Assembly (NCBI GenBank): GCA_963575745.1
Contig: CAUYUJ010000703.1
Location: forward strand, 220,001 to 284,000
From: Prorocentrum cordatum
Lineage: Eukaryota > Sar > Dinophyceae > Prorocentrales > Prorocentraceae
Reading direction: 5' to 3'
DNA: 64,000 nt
In this document: positions 9,571-20,132 of the stretch, piece by piece
Position numbering within the stretch: the stretch's first letter is position 1
How the letters are laid out: each line of letters begins with the position of its first letter
Made by a program: the position numbers and the translations under genes
The notes under the pieces: generated by a model
Told to the model about the DNA's origin: nothing
Database searches by the model: none
The model's input: the letters and a program-made list of their open reading frames with translations, nothing else

Positions 9571-10040
9571 GTCGATGCTTGTGCCACTTTTCTTCCTCGC
9601 TTCTCAGGCCTCTCCGCGCGGCGCCCTCGAGGCGGGCTGGGAGGCGGGTGGCTCGGCGCGGGTACAAAATCTGTGAGGGGGAGGGGGGGGGAGAGACAGG
9701 GCTTTGACCGCATCCATCGCCTGGGGAACCGCTGTCCTGGGACCCTGGGGGCGATGGATATGGACAGCTTCCAGCCTCGGAAGGAAAGGGGAACGGCGGG
9801 GAGAGGGAGAAGGGGGAGCGAAGATCGGGTGTGGGCCAGGGGATCTTCTGCTGTATTCTGCTTCCCTCGGCACGCGATCGACAGGGTTGAGACCACCGGA
9901 AGCTCGTTGAGGACACATGCTAGGCGTTCAACGGTTCCGAGGCCACAGGGTTCCTCGCAGACCCTCGAGCCTCAAACCTCTCGAAGGAAATTGGCGTCTG
10001 GGGCGAGCTGGGGGAAGGCTTCTCCCCTCCTCCCCAGACC
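9571..10040. other. No recognisable gene
   Basis: Open frames occur on both strands here, but none shows family motifs. G-runs at 9678-9695 are the only local peculiarity. Confidence 0.5.
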
Positions 10041-10185
10041 GCCGAGAAGTCTGGACTCCTTCCCCGGAACCGTTTTTTCATCCTGAATCGTTGTTTGACG
10101 GTCCCGAGGCACGGTTAGGGTCCCCGAAAGACGACAAAAGTGAAACACCTCCCGTCGTTTTTTTTCACAGCGAAAGGGGCTCTGG
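10040..10185 (+). repeat. Dispersed ~190-bp repeat family, copy 3
   Basis: Landmarks in order: TCTGGACTCCTTCCCCGGAA, TTTCATCCTGAATCGTTG, GACGGTCCCGAGG, GGTTAGGGTCCCCGAAAG, and CCTCCCGTCG with a T-run followed by CACAGCG. Confidence 0.75.
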
Positions 10186-10228
10186 GTCCTCCTCCTCCTC
10201 CTCCTCCTCCTCCGCCTCCTCCTCCTCC
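10183..10228. repeat. CTC triplet tract
   Basis: (CTC)n of about 45 bp with one GCC interruption, directly after copy 3 of the dispersed repeat. Confidence 0.9.
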
Positions 10229-10712
10229 TTTGTGCGATACCGCGGCAATGTGCCCACGGGCGCTGGCTGGCAAGCTGGCTCAGCGCCATGGCCAGATGCA
10301 GAGGTCGCACCGCGGCAGAGGGCGCTCCCACGATCGACCTCAGGTACGAAGGCTCCCAGCACGACGACGCCATGCCCGCTCAGCACTGGGCGCCGCTGTC
10401 CGCGTGCCACCGCGGCATCGATGTGCTGGCCAGCGACACCCAGACCGACAGGCCGGCACCGGGCTGCGAGACCATCGCAGTGCTGAGCGACGGCGGAGTG
10501 AACCACGACCGCCTGCAGGGTCTGCCGCAGGGAACAAGAGGAGAGGATACACCCACTGCCGCATTTTGGCCACGAAGCCCCACCAACACGCACACACTGC
10601 ATCATTGGAGACATAACGCCTACACGCAACTTCGCATTAATCCGGACTGCATTCTGCCGCATTCAACTTCGCCGGAACCAAGCTGCACGAGCACGCCCAG
10701 CTAGCTCTGGAT
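10229..10712. other. No recognisable gene upstream of the RNase H relic
   Basis: Short open frames are present but none matches a known family. The 5' part of the following LINE relic may begin here, but no boundary is visible. Confidence 0.4.
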
Positions 10713-11230
10713 ATGGCCCCGCACTGCGAGGAGGGCGACGACGACCTATGGTTTTTCGATCCCGACAGCATCTACGAGCGATGGGATCCAGAAGCAGCAG
10801 CATGGGCAGTAGCAGCTATCTCGCAAACAAGGCGGCGACAGGGTGGACAGTACAGCTTCCAGGGAGCTGTTTTCGGCAAAGCGCAGTCGCCAGCCGCAGC
10901 ACCGCTAGTCATTAGGAAGCTGCACAGTACCACCGCCGAGATCTACGCCCTGGCCGCGACCATGCAGTGGGTTATGGGTTTCAATGTGGCACCGCCGTTG
11001 GAGTTTTTTTGACACCAAGACACCGCCGTTGGAGTGGACAACAAGACCGCCATCGACGTTGCGACAGGTGATCGCGCTCCGCTGCAAGGAGTTCCCATGG
11101 CCGCCATCCTTCGCGGCAAGTATAAGGAAGTACAACTACAAACGAAACTCCGCATCACTCACGTAGACAGCCACGAGGGGCACCAGTGGAATGAACTGGC
11201 AGGCTGCATCGTAAGACAAGAGAACCTCCT
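10713..11230 (+). pseudogene. RNase H domain of LINE relic
   Basis: The first frame (10713-11012) includes AAAWAVAAISQTRRRQGGQY and HSTTAEIYALAATMQWV, the helix carrying the catalytic Glu. It then breaks at a T-run (about 11005). The second frame from 11034 gives DNKTAIDVATG (acidic block) and HVDSHEGHQWNELAG (the C-terminal His block). Three of the four RNase H signatures are therefore visible across one frameshift. Confidence 0.8.
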
Positions 11231-11339
11231 TCCCACAGGCACCTCCTTCGAATACACAACCTGGGCACCACTCAAGCCAAGAGTAGGCAAGGTGGTCAAG
11301 CCAAAGAACGACACACTCCTCGAGCTGAAGGTCGGTACC

Positions 11340-11810
11340 TACAGCGCCCTCACCGCCAAGAGCGTCAACGATGCAGGTGACGAGGACATAATCGGCGCAG
11401 CTGCCAGAGAGCAGGAGCTTGCACTCGCAATCAAGGATGCTGTGTTCCACCTCATCGGCGTTCGGGCAGCAAGGTGCCAGGAAAGGATGTGGAATTCTCG
11501 GGGCTGCCGCGTCATCAGCAGCGGAGCGTACCGCGGAAACCTGAGAGTGCAGCAGTGGGTCACCACCGTGGACGCGTACTACACCCAGGACGGAGTCACG
11601 GCTCGCCTGTCGGCGAACCAAGTCCAAGTCACCGACAACTCGCACAAACACCTTACGGTGACATTCTCAGCGCCCGGGCCGAAGACCACCATTGTGGCAA
11701 TCTATGCGACTGCTATGGCCTACACCTTGAGCGATCGAAGGCTATGGTGGCACGGTTTCAAGAAGAAGGTCAAGTGGAGCGGAGTCAGCATCAGGTTGCA
11801 GCTTGCTTGA
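11340..11810 (+). pseudogene. EEP endonuclease remnant of LINE relic
   Basis: In the frame that continues from RNase H, the stretch GVRAARCQERMWNSRGCR and RGNLRVQQWV occupies the place of the EEP N-terminal block, where related elements carry an IQE(A/C)R motif. It is followed by a beta-strand-like VTVTFSAPGPKTTIVAIYAT. The GDxN and SDH boxes were not found, so the domain is truncated or decayed. The frame ends at 11810. Confidence 0.55.
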
Positions 11811-12539
11811 GGGCACAACTGGATAGCGTGCAACTCCCCAAGCGGACCGAGTCGCTCAACGACTACCACAAGTGGGCCGCTGACACGCTGTACCAAGCCA
11901 CGACGCAGTGGGCACCAGCATCGCATGTGAAGCCCAAAACGTCCCACATCAACAAATGACATTTCAGACCGCACTTTCGGCACAGGCGGCGCAGAAAAAA
12001 ACCTGACGAGTGATCGCTGACAAGAGGATAGGGCTGAACAGGAACTATTCTCCGCAGCAGTGGTGGCCAACCTCAGTTTGGCCAACTTGGGCGCGAGGGC
12101 TTCGCCAACGACCACGTTTGGCTGCACAAGCTCGCGTCGGAAAGTTACGCAGCTGGTTGCCTAGACCACAACGAGTGGATACCACAACTTGCACGCTTCG
12201 TCAAAACAAGGCAGGCGAGCCATGCGCAAATCGGTGCAAGCAAACCGCAGAAAGTTTCTTGAAACCAAAGCCGAGAACATCACAAATGACATCGAGAACT
12301 ACCGGCTCAATGATGAACGGCAACAGATTAAAGCGCTCCAAGCGCTTGGTGGAAGACGATCGATACCGGGCACCAGCGGAGCCTTCCTGGCCAGAAGGGA
12401 CGGAGACGGAGGCCTTATGAAGGATACTTCAGCTATCGATGGGGCAAACGCTACAGCACTTCGCAAGAGAGGAATTGGCGGCGGCTAACACGAGATCGCC
12501 AAATTTTACAACAACATCACGGCAATTTTCACGGGAGAA

Positions 12540-13970
12540 GGCTACGGCAACATGAGTATATCTCATCGATGGGCGAGGTCATTACCATCTCTCGCAAGTT
12601 CAGAGGGCGGAAGGCGCCTGACATGGGCCAAATCGCCGGGGAACTCGCCGACGCAGCAGCGAGTGGCCCACATAAGCTACTCTTTGATCTTACTCTTACG
12701 CACGCACTTCTCGGCAAGGGGATCGCTCGTAGCCAAAGGCTCAACAACCGCCCCGTCGTTCAAGGGATCAGGCGATCCCTTCCGCAGCCAATACTTCCGC
12801 AGCATCTGCCTGCGCTCGCTCGTCATTAAGGTACACCACACATGGCTCTGCAGTCAGATACTGCCTTTCGCCCCCTGCCATCATGAAGGACACCCAGGTT
12901 GGCGGCGTCCCGCGCAAAGGCTACGCGCTGGCATCACTCAATTTACGCAACTTCATGCATTGGTGCAAAAAGCAGGGTGCGAGCGCAGCCGTGTACTTCC
13001 TGGATGTGACATCAGCGTTCTCGACGTGCTGCACCAGTTCCTGTTCGACCTCCCGAACTCCCAGGAGGAGGCGCAGGAAACGGTACCCACCATGGGGGTG
13101 CCCCAAGCAATTTCACTGTATCATGGGGGAACTGACGGCCCAGCCTGGCATACTCAACCCCGCGATGCGCGGGGAGCACCCCAGCACAATCCTCGGATAA
13201 TCATGGCGTGCATTATGGTTTCAGCTGCCCGAAAGCGACGAGACTGCCAGGCACAGGACCAGGCGAGAACACGGCGGACCTGTTCTTCAATGCGCGTTGC
13301 TCCATGGAACGGCCAAATTCGCTGCGAACCTCGAACAGGAAGACGTGCTTACCAACTTGCCAGAAACTCAACGCTGTTGTCGAATCCGAAGTGGGGCGGA
13401 TGAGCAACAAGTGAGCGACCATCCATTTGCGAACGACTCCTGGAATCTGACGGTCGTCGACAGCTGCCTCGACCTACCGCAGAACATTCACACGTTTGCC
13501 CAAATAATCCACGATACATTTCACCCCTTCGGGTTGTCCATCAACTACAAAAAGAGCAAAACGGAAATCCCATGCTCGGTAAGGGACGACCATCCTAGAA
13601 AAGTGCGCGCACAGCTGTTCACGACCGGGCAACCCACGACCTACGTCCCCAGCATCGAGGTTCTGGTCCACATCACCAAAAGGTACTGTCACTTCGGTGC
13701 CATACAGACACACGGTCAGAACATGTGGGGCGAAATCAGGAAAAGAAGGGGCAAACAGAGCCGAGCTCAGGGAACGCTTCGTAACATGGTATTCAACTGC
13801 AAAGGGCTGTCGGCGACAGCGAAGCGGAAGTACGGTAACGACTACGCCAACTCCACACTGGTATACGGCGCCAGCAGCTGGCCGAAGCTCAAGTCATATC
13901 AGCTCGCGGAAATGGACGGAGCATACATAGACACGTTCAGGCTCGCGATGCCCATGAAGAACTACTAAAA
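12540..13970 (+). pseudogene. Reverse transcriptase remnant of LINE relic
   Basis: Pieces in three frames: KAPDMGQIAGELADAA (12600s); DTQVGGVPRKGYALASL and motif A FLDVTSAF (about 12890-13020); a damaged motif B region ending ADLFFNARC (about 13260-13300); motif C FAND at 13426-13437 in place of FADD; and GLSINYKKSKTE (about 13530). The loss of one catalytic Asp and several shifts make it inactive. Confidence 0.75.
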
Positions 13971-14597
13971 GAAATGCTTCACCAACGGCCAAGTTCAGGC
14001 TGAGGTGGGCATCGACGACTTCCAGGCACTACTACCCTACCTCAGGTTGAAGCTACGACCCAAGGTTCTTGAAGAAACCTGCCCGCAACTCCTGAGGCGC
14101 CTGGACCTCACAGCAGACCAAGACGAGAATTGGGCTGGCCAGATCAAGCTTGATGGCAGAGGTCTTCGCAACTACGTCACCTTCGATATGCCCAACTCAA
14201 ACAGGACTGGGTGTCTGGTTGCAGCTGCGCAGAGAACAACCATACAAATGGTAGAGCTGGTGCAAGCGCTCCCAGGGCAGGCACAGCTGCTGGCACGGCG
14301 ACCAATCAATCCTGACTGCATGGTGAAAGGAAATGAAGGCTGCAGGGATGGAGCCGCAGCATGCCACTGCAGAGGAATTCGACGTCACCAATATAGCTGA
14401 CGAGCAAAGCGAAGGAGCATGAGACGTGACTCGACATGATAGAGTTCATACTTGCCCCGCCCCTCGGCCGCCGCGAACGAGAGGCCGTGCCACACTGCTT
14501 CGGAATGCTTGGACACGCAACCTCGCTCGAAAAAGACAGGCGGGCAGAACGAGCACCGTACGAAGCGAGGGTTAGCATGTTGAGGAGAAAGACTTCG

Positions 14598-14672
14598 GTT
14601 ACCTCTGCTACGAAGGCGGGACCATCTGCGCCACGGCATGCGACCTCAATATGCACACAGCCAAATACCACA
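14598..14672 (+). pseudogene. C2H2-like zinc finger tail of LINE relic
   Basis: The frame reads YLCYEGGTICATACDLNMHT followed by AKYH. The spacing suits a C-x2-C...H-x4-H finger in which the second Cys has become Gly. Similar fingers are known at the C-terminus of some dinoflagellate LINE-like proteins (inference from general familiarity). Confidence 0.5.
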
Positions 14673-14719
14673 TGACGTGTGACGCAAACCATATTGGTTA
14701 CCACATGCGTGGGGGACCA

Positions 14720-15105
14720 TGCAAAAAAAACCATGCGGGAACCACATACGGGAATCCCCGCGGGAGACCAAACGGAAAACAGTACGGGAGACCAGTCCGG
14801 ATACCATGGAGACCATGCGGGACATCGTATGAAAGACTACGCGAGAAACATGCGGGAGACCAGACGGGAGAAACAATAGAGGACAACACGGGAGACCCAA
14901 AAGGAGACAAAGTACGGGAGACACACACGAGAGACCATACAGGAAACCAAACGGGAGACCATACGGGAGACCATACGGGAGACGATGCGGGAGACCATGC
15001 GGGAGATCATGCGGGAGGCGCATACGGGAACCCACACGGGAGACCATGCGGGAGGCCATGCCGGAAACCATACGGGAGACCATACGGGAGACCCCACACA
15101 GGATT
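14720..15105 (+). repeat. 12-nt minisatellite (ACCATACGGGAG family)
   Basis: Degenerate copies of ACC-ATA/ATG-CGGGAG run for almost 400 bp and are most regular from 14940 to 15095. Because the unit is a multiple of three, long open frames (for example 14651-15184) run through it; these are treated as by-products. Confidence 0.85.
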
Positions 15106-15199
15106 ATATAGGCTGTACGGTCAAGCTGCTTCGGGAGTACGCCCAATAATTGCATGGACGGGGGGGGCGCGGGTTGTTTTCTAACCGGGGCCCTCGCCT

Positions 15200-16685
15200 T
15201 GGCGCCGCTCGCGTCCGTCTCAACAGCTCTGCAGCAATTACCAAGCTCGTTGTCAGAATGGGGTTCCCGCCCGACGCTTCCTGGAAATTTGAGGCCCGAG
15301 GTTCAAACCCTATGACAGTTACGCGGATGGAGGGCGGGCCACTTTCAAAATGGGACTCTCACCAGAGCGCCGCGCACATTCGTGTTGACAAGCTGCATTC
15401 GCTACACGGATGGGTAGGTTCGTTTTCAGTGTGGGTTTCCCGCCTTAGACATCCTAGAACTTTCAATCCCGAACTTGCAGCTTTATCAGCATTGACGCGT
15501 GTGGGGGGCGGCTCCACTCTAAAATTGGCCCCTCACTTGGGACTTCAAATTTGCTTACGGAAGGAACTTCGCATGTGTACAACTGTTGCGCGGATAGTGG
15601 TGCTCTTGTTTTCTCTCAAGCAGGGGTTCTCGCTGGACGCACTTCTTTCAGATCTGTCTAGGATCTTCATTTGCAATGCAAGATAACCCACTGAGTGGAA
15701 CGGGATGCTGGTAGGGACTTCTGTCCAAGCGACTCGGGGCTGACCATGGATTGCAGCATATTTGGCGCATCTTTCGTTACTCTGGGCCTCCTCCTTCTCC
15801 TCCTCCTCCCTCTCCTCCTCCCCCTCCCATTTCACCTACCCATTTCCCTCTGTTCCCCCTTCTTCTTATCCTCCTCCTCCTTCTCATCCTCCTCTTACGT
15901 CTTACCTTCCCCCTGTTCTTCTTCCTCCTCCTCCGCCTGTTTCTACCCCTCCGACGATCCCTCCTCCTCCCCTTCCCCCCACCCCCTCCCCCTCCCCTCC
16001 CTCCTCCTTCCCTTTACTTCTAAATTCAACCTCAAAAGCGCACCGCCAGACGTGTCGGAAAGGCGGGTCGGGCGTTTCGCATGAGAACTCCTCACCATTC
16101 ATTATCCTGAAGCTTGAATGCTTTAACAGGTTCACTGGTGGAGGCCGGTGCCTTTTTAAAATGTAGCTCTCATACCAGCGCCGCGCACATTAGTCTTCAA
16201 AGTGTGCAGCAGCTTCCCGGATGGAGGGCGGGTCGCTTTCAACGTGTGGCTCTCGGCGTACCGCCGCGCGTATTTGTCTTAAAAGTTTGCAGCAGCTTCG
16301 CGGATGGAGGGTGGGTCGTTTTTCAACATTTGGCCATCACCTTAGCGCCACGCGCATTCGTGTTAAACTATCGCAGCAGTTTCATGAGTGAAGGTTGTTT
16401 TCAAACAGTGGCTCGCCTTAGCGCAGCGCGCATAGGTCTTAAAGTGTGCAGCAGTTTCGCGGATGGAGGGCGGATCGATTTCATGTGGGCTTTCGCCTTG
16501 CCGCCGCGCGCATTCGTCTTTCAAGGACTGCAATAATTTCGCGACTGGAAGCTGGACCGTTTTCAACATGTGGTTCTCGCCCTAGCACCGGGCGCATCTG
16601 TCTTAACAATATGCAGCTTCAAGTTGTGGCTCTCGCCTTACCGTCGCACATTTTTGACTTAACAGTTGGCAGCAATGTCAAGGAC
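15200..16685 (+). repeat. Diverged tandem array A (GGCTCTCGCCTTAGCGCCGC units)
   Basis: Units of roughly 80-95 bp repeat the theme CAGCAGCTTCGCGGATGGAG - GGCGGGT - TTTTCAAA - TGTGGCTCTCGCCTTAGCGC - CGCGCATTCGTCTTAAA. Copies are visible at about 15310-15480 and, more densely, 16120-16680. A CT-rich insert (15780-16020) interrupts the array. The same unit family forms array B at 59640-60170. Confidence 0.8.
15780..16022. repeat. CT-rich tract inside array A
   Basis: Imperfect (CTC/CCT/CTT)n for about 240 bp on the plus strand. Confidence 0.9.
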
Positions 16686-16689
16686 TGAT

Positions 16690-16870
16690 ATAGTTGAAAT
16701 CACAGGAATACTGTTCTGGCACAGTTTGAGATAATGGACGCAACAGCCACGCTGATCCGCGGCGTCGAAGTCCCAGGAATAGTGTTTTGACACACCTGAG
16801 GATTCTCAGATGGGCCACTCCCCGAACTTGAAAGGAAGGTTGCTTGCAACATCGTTGATGCGTCTTGGGC
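16690..16870 (+). repeat. Unit shared with 60200-60690 (GATCCGCGGCGTCGAAGTCC)
   Basis: This segment has TGATCCGCGGCGTCGAAGTC, CCAGGAATAGTGTTTTGACA, a run ending CTCAGATGGGCCA, and AACATCGTTGATGCGTCTTG just before a CTC tract. The same order recurs at 60230-60690, so arrays A and B share a composite 3' segment. Confidence 0.75.
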
Positions 16871-16875
16871 TTGTA

Positions 16876-17585
16876 TTGGTCCTCCTCCTCCTCCTCCTCC
16901 TCCTCCTCCTCCTCCTCCTCCTCCAGGCCAGCGGGTGTGACGGCGTCCGCGTCTTTTCGCCCCCGCACAGGCCCCGCTCGCCCACGGGGCGGTCGCGGCA
17001 GCCCTCTGCACCGGGGCCGCGGCCGCCCTCTGCTGGCGCACCAGCCTGCCGCTCGGGGGATGGGCGGGAGGACTCGGCCGTCTGTAGGGCTTCTGCCTCG
17101 CCGCCCCACCTCCTCCTCGTGCTCCTCCGCTTCCTCTCCTCCTCCTCCTCCTCCTCCTCCCCTCCTCCTCCTCCCCCTCCTCCTCCTCCTCCTCCGCCTC
17201 CCCTCTCCTCCTCCCTCCCTGCTCCTTTCCCTCCTCCTCCCCTCCTCCTCCTCCTCCTCCTCCTCCTCCTCCATCTGCTCGTGGTCGTCCCCCTCCTTCT
17301 TTTGTCCTCCTCCTCCTCCTCCTCCTCCTCCTCCTCCTCCTCTTGCTCCTCCTCCTCCTTCTCCTCTCCTCCTCCTCCTCCTCCTCCTCCTCCTCCTCCT
17401 CCTGGTGCTTTTCCTCGTCCTGCCGCCCGTGCGTTTCGCGGGCCGAAGCCTTCCTCTCTTTCCCGGTTCGGCCTACTGTTTTGAAGCTTGCCTGGGGTGT
17501 CGGGCTGGGGCAGTGGCGGGTGGCTCGCGCTCCTTCGCCTCCTCCTCCTCCTCCTCCTCCTCCTCCTCCTTCGCCTCCTCCCATC
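16876..17585. repeat. CTC triplet tracts with GC-rich island
   Basis: (CTC)n at 16876-16925, 17105-17402 and 17535-17582, with GC-rich non-repetitive sequence between them. Long open frames across this segment encode poly-Ser/Leu/Pro and are repeat artefacts. Confidence 0.9.
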
Positions 17586-17740
17586 GCGACGGGAGTTTGG
17601 GCATGTTCGGCCTCATGGGCCCTAACCGTGCCCCAAGACCGTCAGACAGCGACTCGGGATGTAGAGCCCGCCGCAAGGTGAGGGGTCAAGACCCCCAAGG
17701 GCCCACGCTGCAACAGAAACACGACGTCGGAGTTCTGGGT
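17580..17740 (-). repeat. Dispersed ~190-bp repeat family, copy 4
   Basis: The reverse complement contains CCAGAACTCCGACGTCGTGT, TTCTGTTGCAGCGTGGGCCC, TTGACCCCTCACC, CATCCCGAGTCG, GACGGTCTTGGGGCACGGTT, GAGGCCGAACATG and ACTCCCGTCGCGATGGG. It defines both ends of the family. Confidence 0.75.
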
Positions 17741-18150
17741 CCCGCCCCCCTTCCTCCCCTCCCCTCCCTGCCTGTGTCGTTCCTGTCGCAGCCCTTCTCG
17801 CCACATGCTGCAACCGTCCTGGATGCACAGCCGTTGTTTCCTGGCTACCCCGACCTAGGCAAACAGAAGCCGGAGCGTCCAACGGTATCAAACAAGAAGG
17901 GCAAACTGGGTCATCTAACTGGGTCGTTAACTATCGTTCCCCCGTGCTGCCCCCTGGAGAAGGCCAGCTTACTGGCCCCAGCCGCCAGACGCGATGCGCG
18001 GTTGTCTTCGCGCCCCTTAGGGAGACCTGAGTAGAGAATGCAGTAGCCGCGTAGAAAGCAGGACGCGACAGATATCAGGAACGGCTGAGGAGATGGTCCT
18101 CCTCTTGTTGCGTTGGAAAAAGCGTTGGCCGGTGGGAGCCGTCGCGGCTG
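17741..18150. other. No recognisable feature
   Basis: Non-repetitive sequence with no supported gene. Confidence 0.45.
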
Positions 18151-18154
18151 GGTG

Positions 18155-18325
18155 TGGTTTTCGTCCTCCTCGTCTTCCTCTTCCTGGTCCTACTTGTCCT
18201 CGTCCTCCTCCTCCTCCTCCTCGTCCTCCTCCTTGACTCCGTCCTCGACCTCGTCATCGTCCTCGTCCTCGTCGTCTTCCTCCTCCTCCTCCTGCTCCTC
18301 CTCGTCTTCCTGCTCCTCTGTTACT
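18155..18325. repeat. CTC/GTC triplet tract
   Basis: Imperfect (CTC)n with TCG and GTC variants on the plus strand. Confidence 0.9.
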
Positions 18326-18329
18326 CCTC

Positions 18330-18885
18330 CTCGTCCGACCGCGGGAACGCAGACTCTAAGCTCCAGTCCTCCTCCCCATGGGGGGAAGCGAAAGAGGAGA
18401 GGGAGCTTCCTCCTGATTATCCTCCTTGTCCTCCCGTTCCTGGTAACGTACCGATTAGGGGCGGAAGCAACTGAATCAAGAGGGAACGAAATGCGCTTGC
18501 GCACGCATTTCGGGCCGTCGCGTATCCCAGTAGGTATCGCCACACGGGAAACAACCCAGCTCTGAACCTCCCCCACCCCTCCCTCTGCAACACCACTCCA
18601 CCACAAGGTTTCTCAAGGCGAGCTGTAACATACAAGAAGCACGCAGCATGGCACACGTAAGCACAGAGCATACGACATATCGACCCTGAGTGATGGGAGA
18701 GAGAAGGACGGTAGAATGATGGGGAGGCGGAGGGGGTCTGATCTGTGATGCATATAAGATGTACTTGCCTTGGTACAGCGGGCGATGTCCATGGCCTGTA
18801 CCTTGTGTCTTGCAGAAACAATCTACGGCAATGCGCTCCCCTCGACGAGCTTGATGAGTTTGGGATTTGCGCTGGTCCTCCATTT
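18330..18885. other. No recognisable gene
   Basis: Apparently unique sequence between two CTC tracts. No motif-bearing frame on either strand. Confidence 0.45.
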
Positions 18886-18887
18886 TC

Positions 18888-19277
18888 TCCCCCTCCTCCT
18901 CCTCCTCCTCCCCTCCTCCCCCTCCTCCTGCTCCTCCTCCTGCTCTTCCTCCTCCTCCCCATCCTCCTCTCTTCTCTTCGACCTCCTCAATATCATTCTG
19001 CTCTCTCCGTCGTCCTCAATCTCCTCCCTCCTCCTCCTCCTCCTCCTCCTCCTCCTTCTCCTCCTCATCCTCCTCGTCATCCTCTTCCTCCGTTCCTCCT
19101 CCTCCTCCTCCTCCTCCTCCTCCTCCCCTCCTCCTCGTTGCCGTACTCCTTCTCCTTCTTCTCCTCCTCCTCGTCCTCCCCTCCTCCTCCTCCTCCTCCT
19201 CCTCCTCCTCCTCCTCCTCCTCCTCCTCCTCCTCCCTCCTCCTCCTCCTCATCATCATCATCATCATCATCATCATC

Positions 19278-19327
<50 letters not shown>

Positions 19328-19545
19328 TCTCCTCCTCCTGCTCCTGCTCCTTCTCTCCTCCTTCTCCTCCTCCTCCTCCTCCTCCTCCTCCTCCTCCTTG
19401 TCCTCCTACGTCCTCCCCGAGCTCTTTCCACTCCCCCCCCCCTCCCCCCTCTCCCTCTTCCTCCTCCTCCCTCCTCCTCCCTCCTCCTCCTCCTCCTCCT
19501 CCTCCTCCTCCTCCTCCTCCTGATCCTCCTCCTCCTCCTCCTGGA
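18888..19545. repeat. Very long CTC tract with internal CAT block
   Basis: About 650 bp of (CTC)n with CCC/CTT variants. It contains a clean (CAT)n block at about 19250-19327. Frames of more than 200 codons on both strands encode homopolymeric Ser/Leu/Pro/His or Glu/Arg/Met and are not believed to be genes. Confidence 0.95.
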
Positions 19546-20132
19546 CTCCTTTCCTTCCTTCCGCTTGGCTTGACGCGGCCCGCAGCGTCGGGACCGCGCG
19601 GCCGGCCGGGCCGCCTGGCTGGGCCCGGCCATTCCGCGGGCGGCCTCCGAGTGCCTGCACGCGGCGACCCACCCCGCGGCCGAGGGCGTGGAGGGTGACG
19701 CCCGGCGCTATGCGGGGGGCGCCCGCCCTCCATTTCCTCGGGGAGGGGCCCCTCGGGCAGCCCCAGCTGGCGGAGTGCCGCGCGAGGGCTGCCCGCGAGG
19801 GCTGCCCCCGGCAGCCCCGCTGTGGTGAGCGGGTTACTGCGCGGCGGGCACTCGGCCCGCAGCGGAGAGGCGCAGGGCGGCGCACCGGGCCCGAGGCGGG
19901 GGGGCGGGGCCGGGCCGGGGCGCCCTGGGGGCGGAGGCGGGGGCCGGGCCAGGAAGGGCCAGGGCGGCCCGGGGCCGAGGCCGAGGCTGGGCAAGGGAGG
20001 GCAGAGCGGGGCCAGGCGGGCCAAGGGCAAGCCGAATCCAAAAGTGACCACACCAGCGTTGGGTCGCGGCCCAGGGACGGGGGCCCAGGCCAAGGGTCGC
20101 AGGGCGGCCCCGGGGGCCACGGCCTGCCCCGG
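19546..20132. other. Extremely GC-rich spacer
   Basis: GGCC/GGGCC-rich, purine-skewed sequence beside the 3' end of the next LINE relic. Long open frames on both strands lack domain signatures; the 3' UTR of the relic may lie here. Confidence 0.4.

Larger units (their letters stand above)
10713..14690 (+). mobile_element. Degenerate LINE relic: RNase H, EEP, RT, C2H2-like tail
   Basis: Domain pieces occur in the order of a dinoflagellate LINE, but in shifting frames. RNase H is at 10713-11220, EEP remnants at about 11340-11760, the EEP-RT linker at about 11800-12540, RT at about 12540-13970, and a zinc-finger-like tail at 14598-14672. Frames change many times and catalytic boxes are damaged. 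Unlike the LINEs at 1-6241 and 50-56 kb, RNase H is N-terminal to EEP here, so this is a different lineage. No spliced leader or target-site duplication was found. Confidence 0.8.

Noticed and set aside
14720-15105. CRISPR-like or protein-repeat region
   Set aside because: A 12-nt minisatellite with no spacers; open frames are a consequence of unit length.
16865-18034. 389-codon open frame on the plus strand
   Set aside because: Composed of Ser/Pro/Leu runs from CTC tracts, then repeat-family sequence. Other frames are equally open.
18745-19698. 317-codon and overlapping frames on both strands
   Set aside because: Poly-Ser/Leu/Pro/His (or Glu/Arg/Met on the minus strand) translations of a CTC/CAT tract; no domain.
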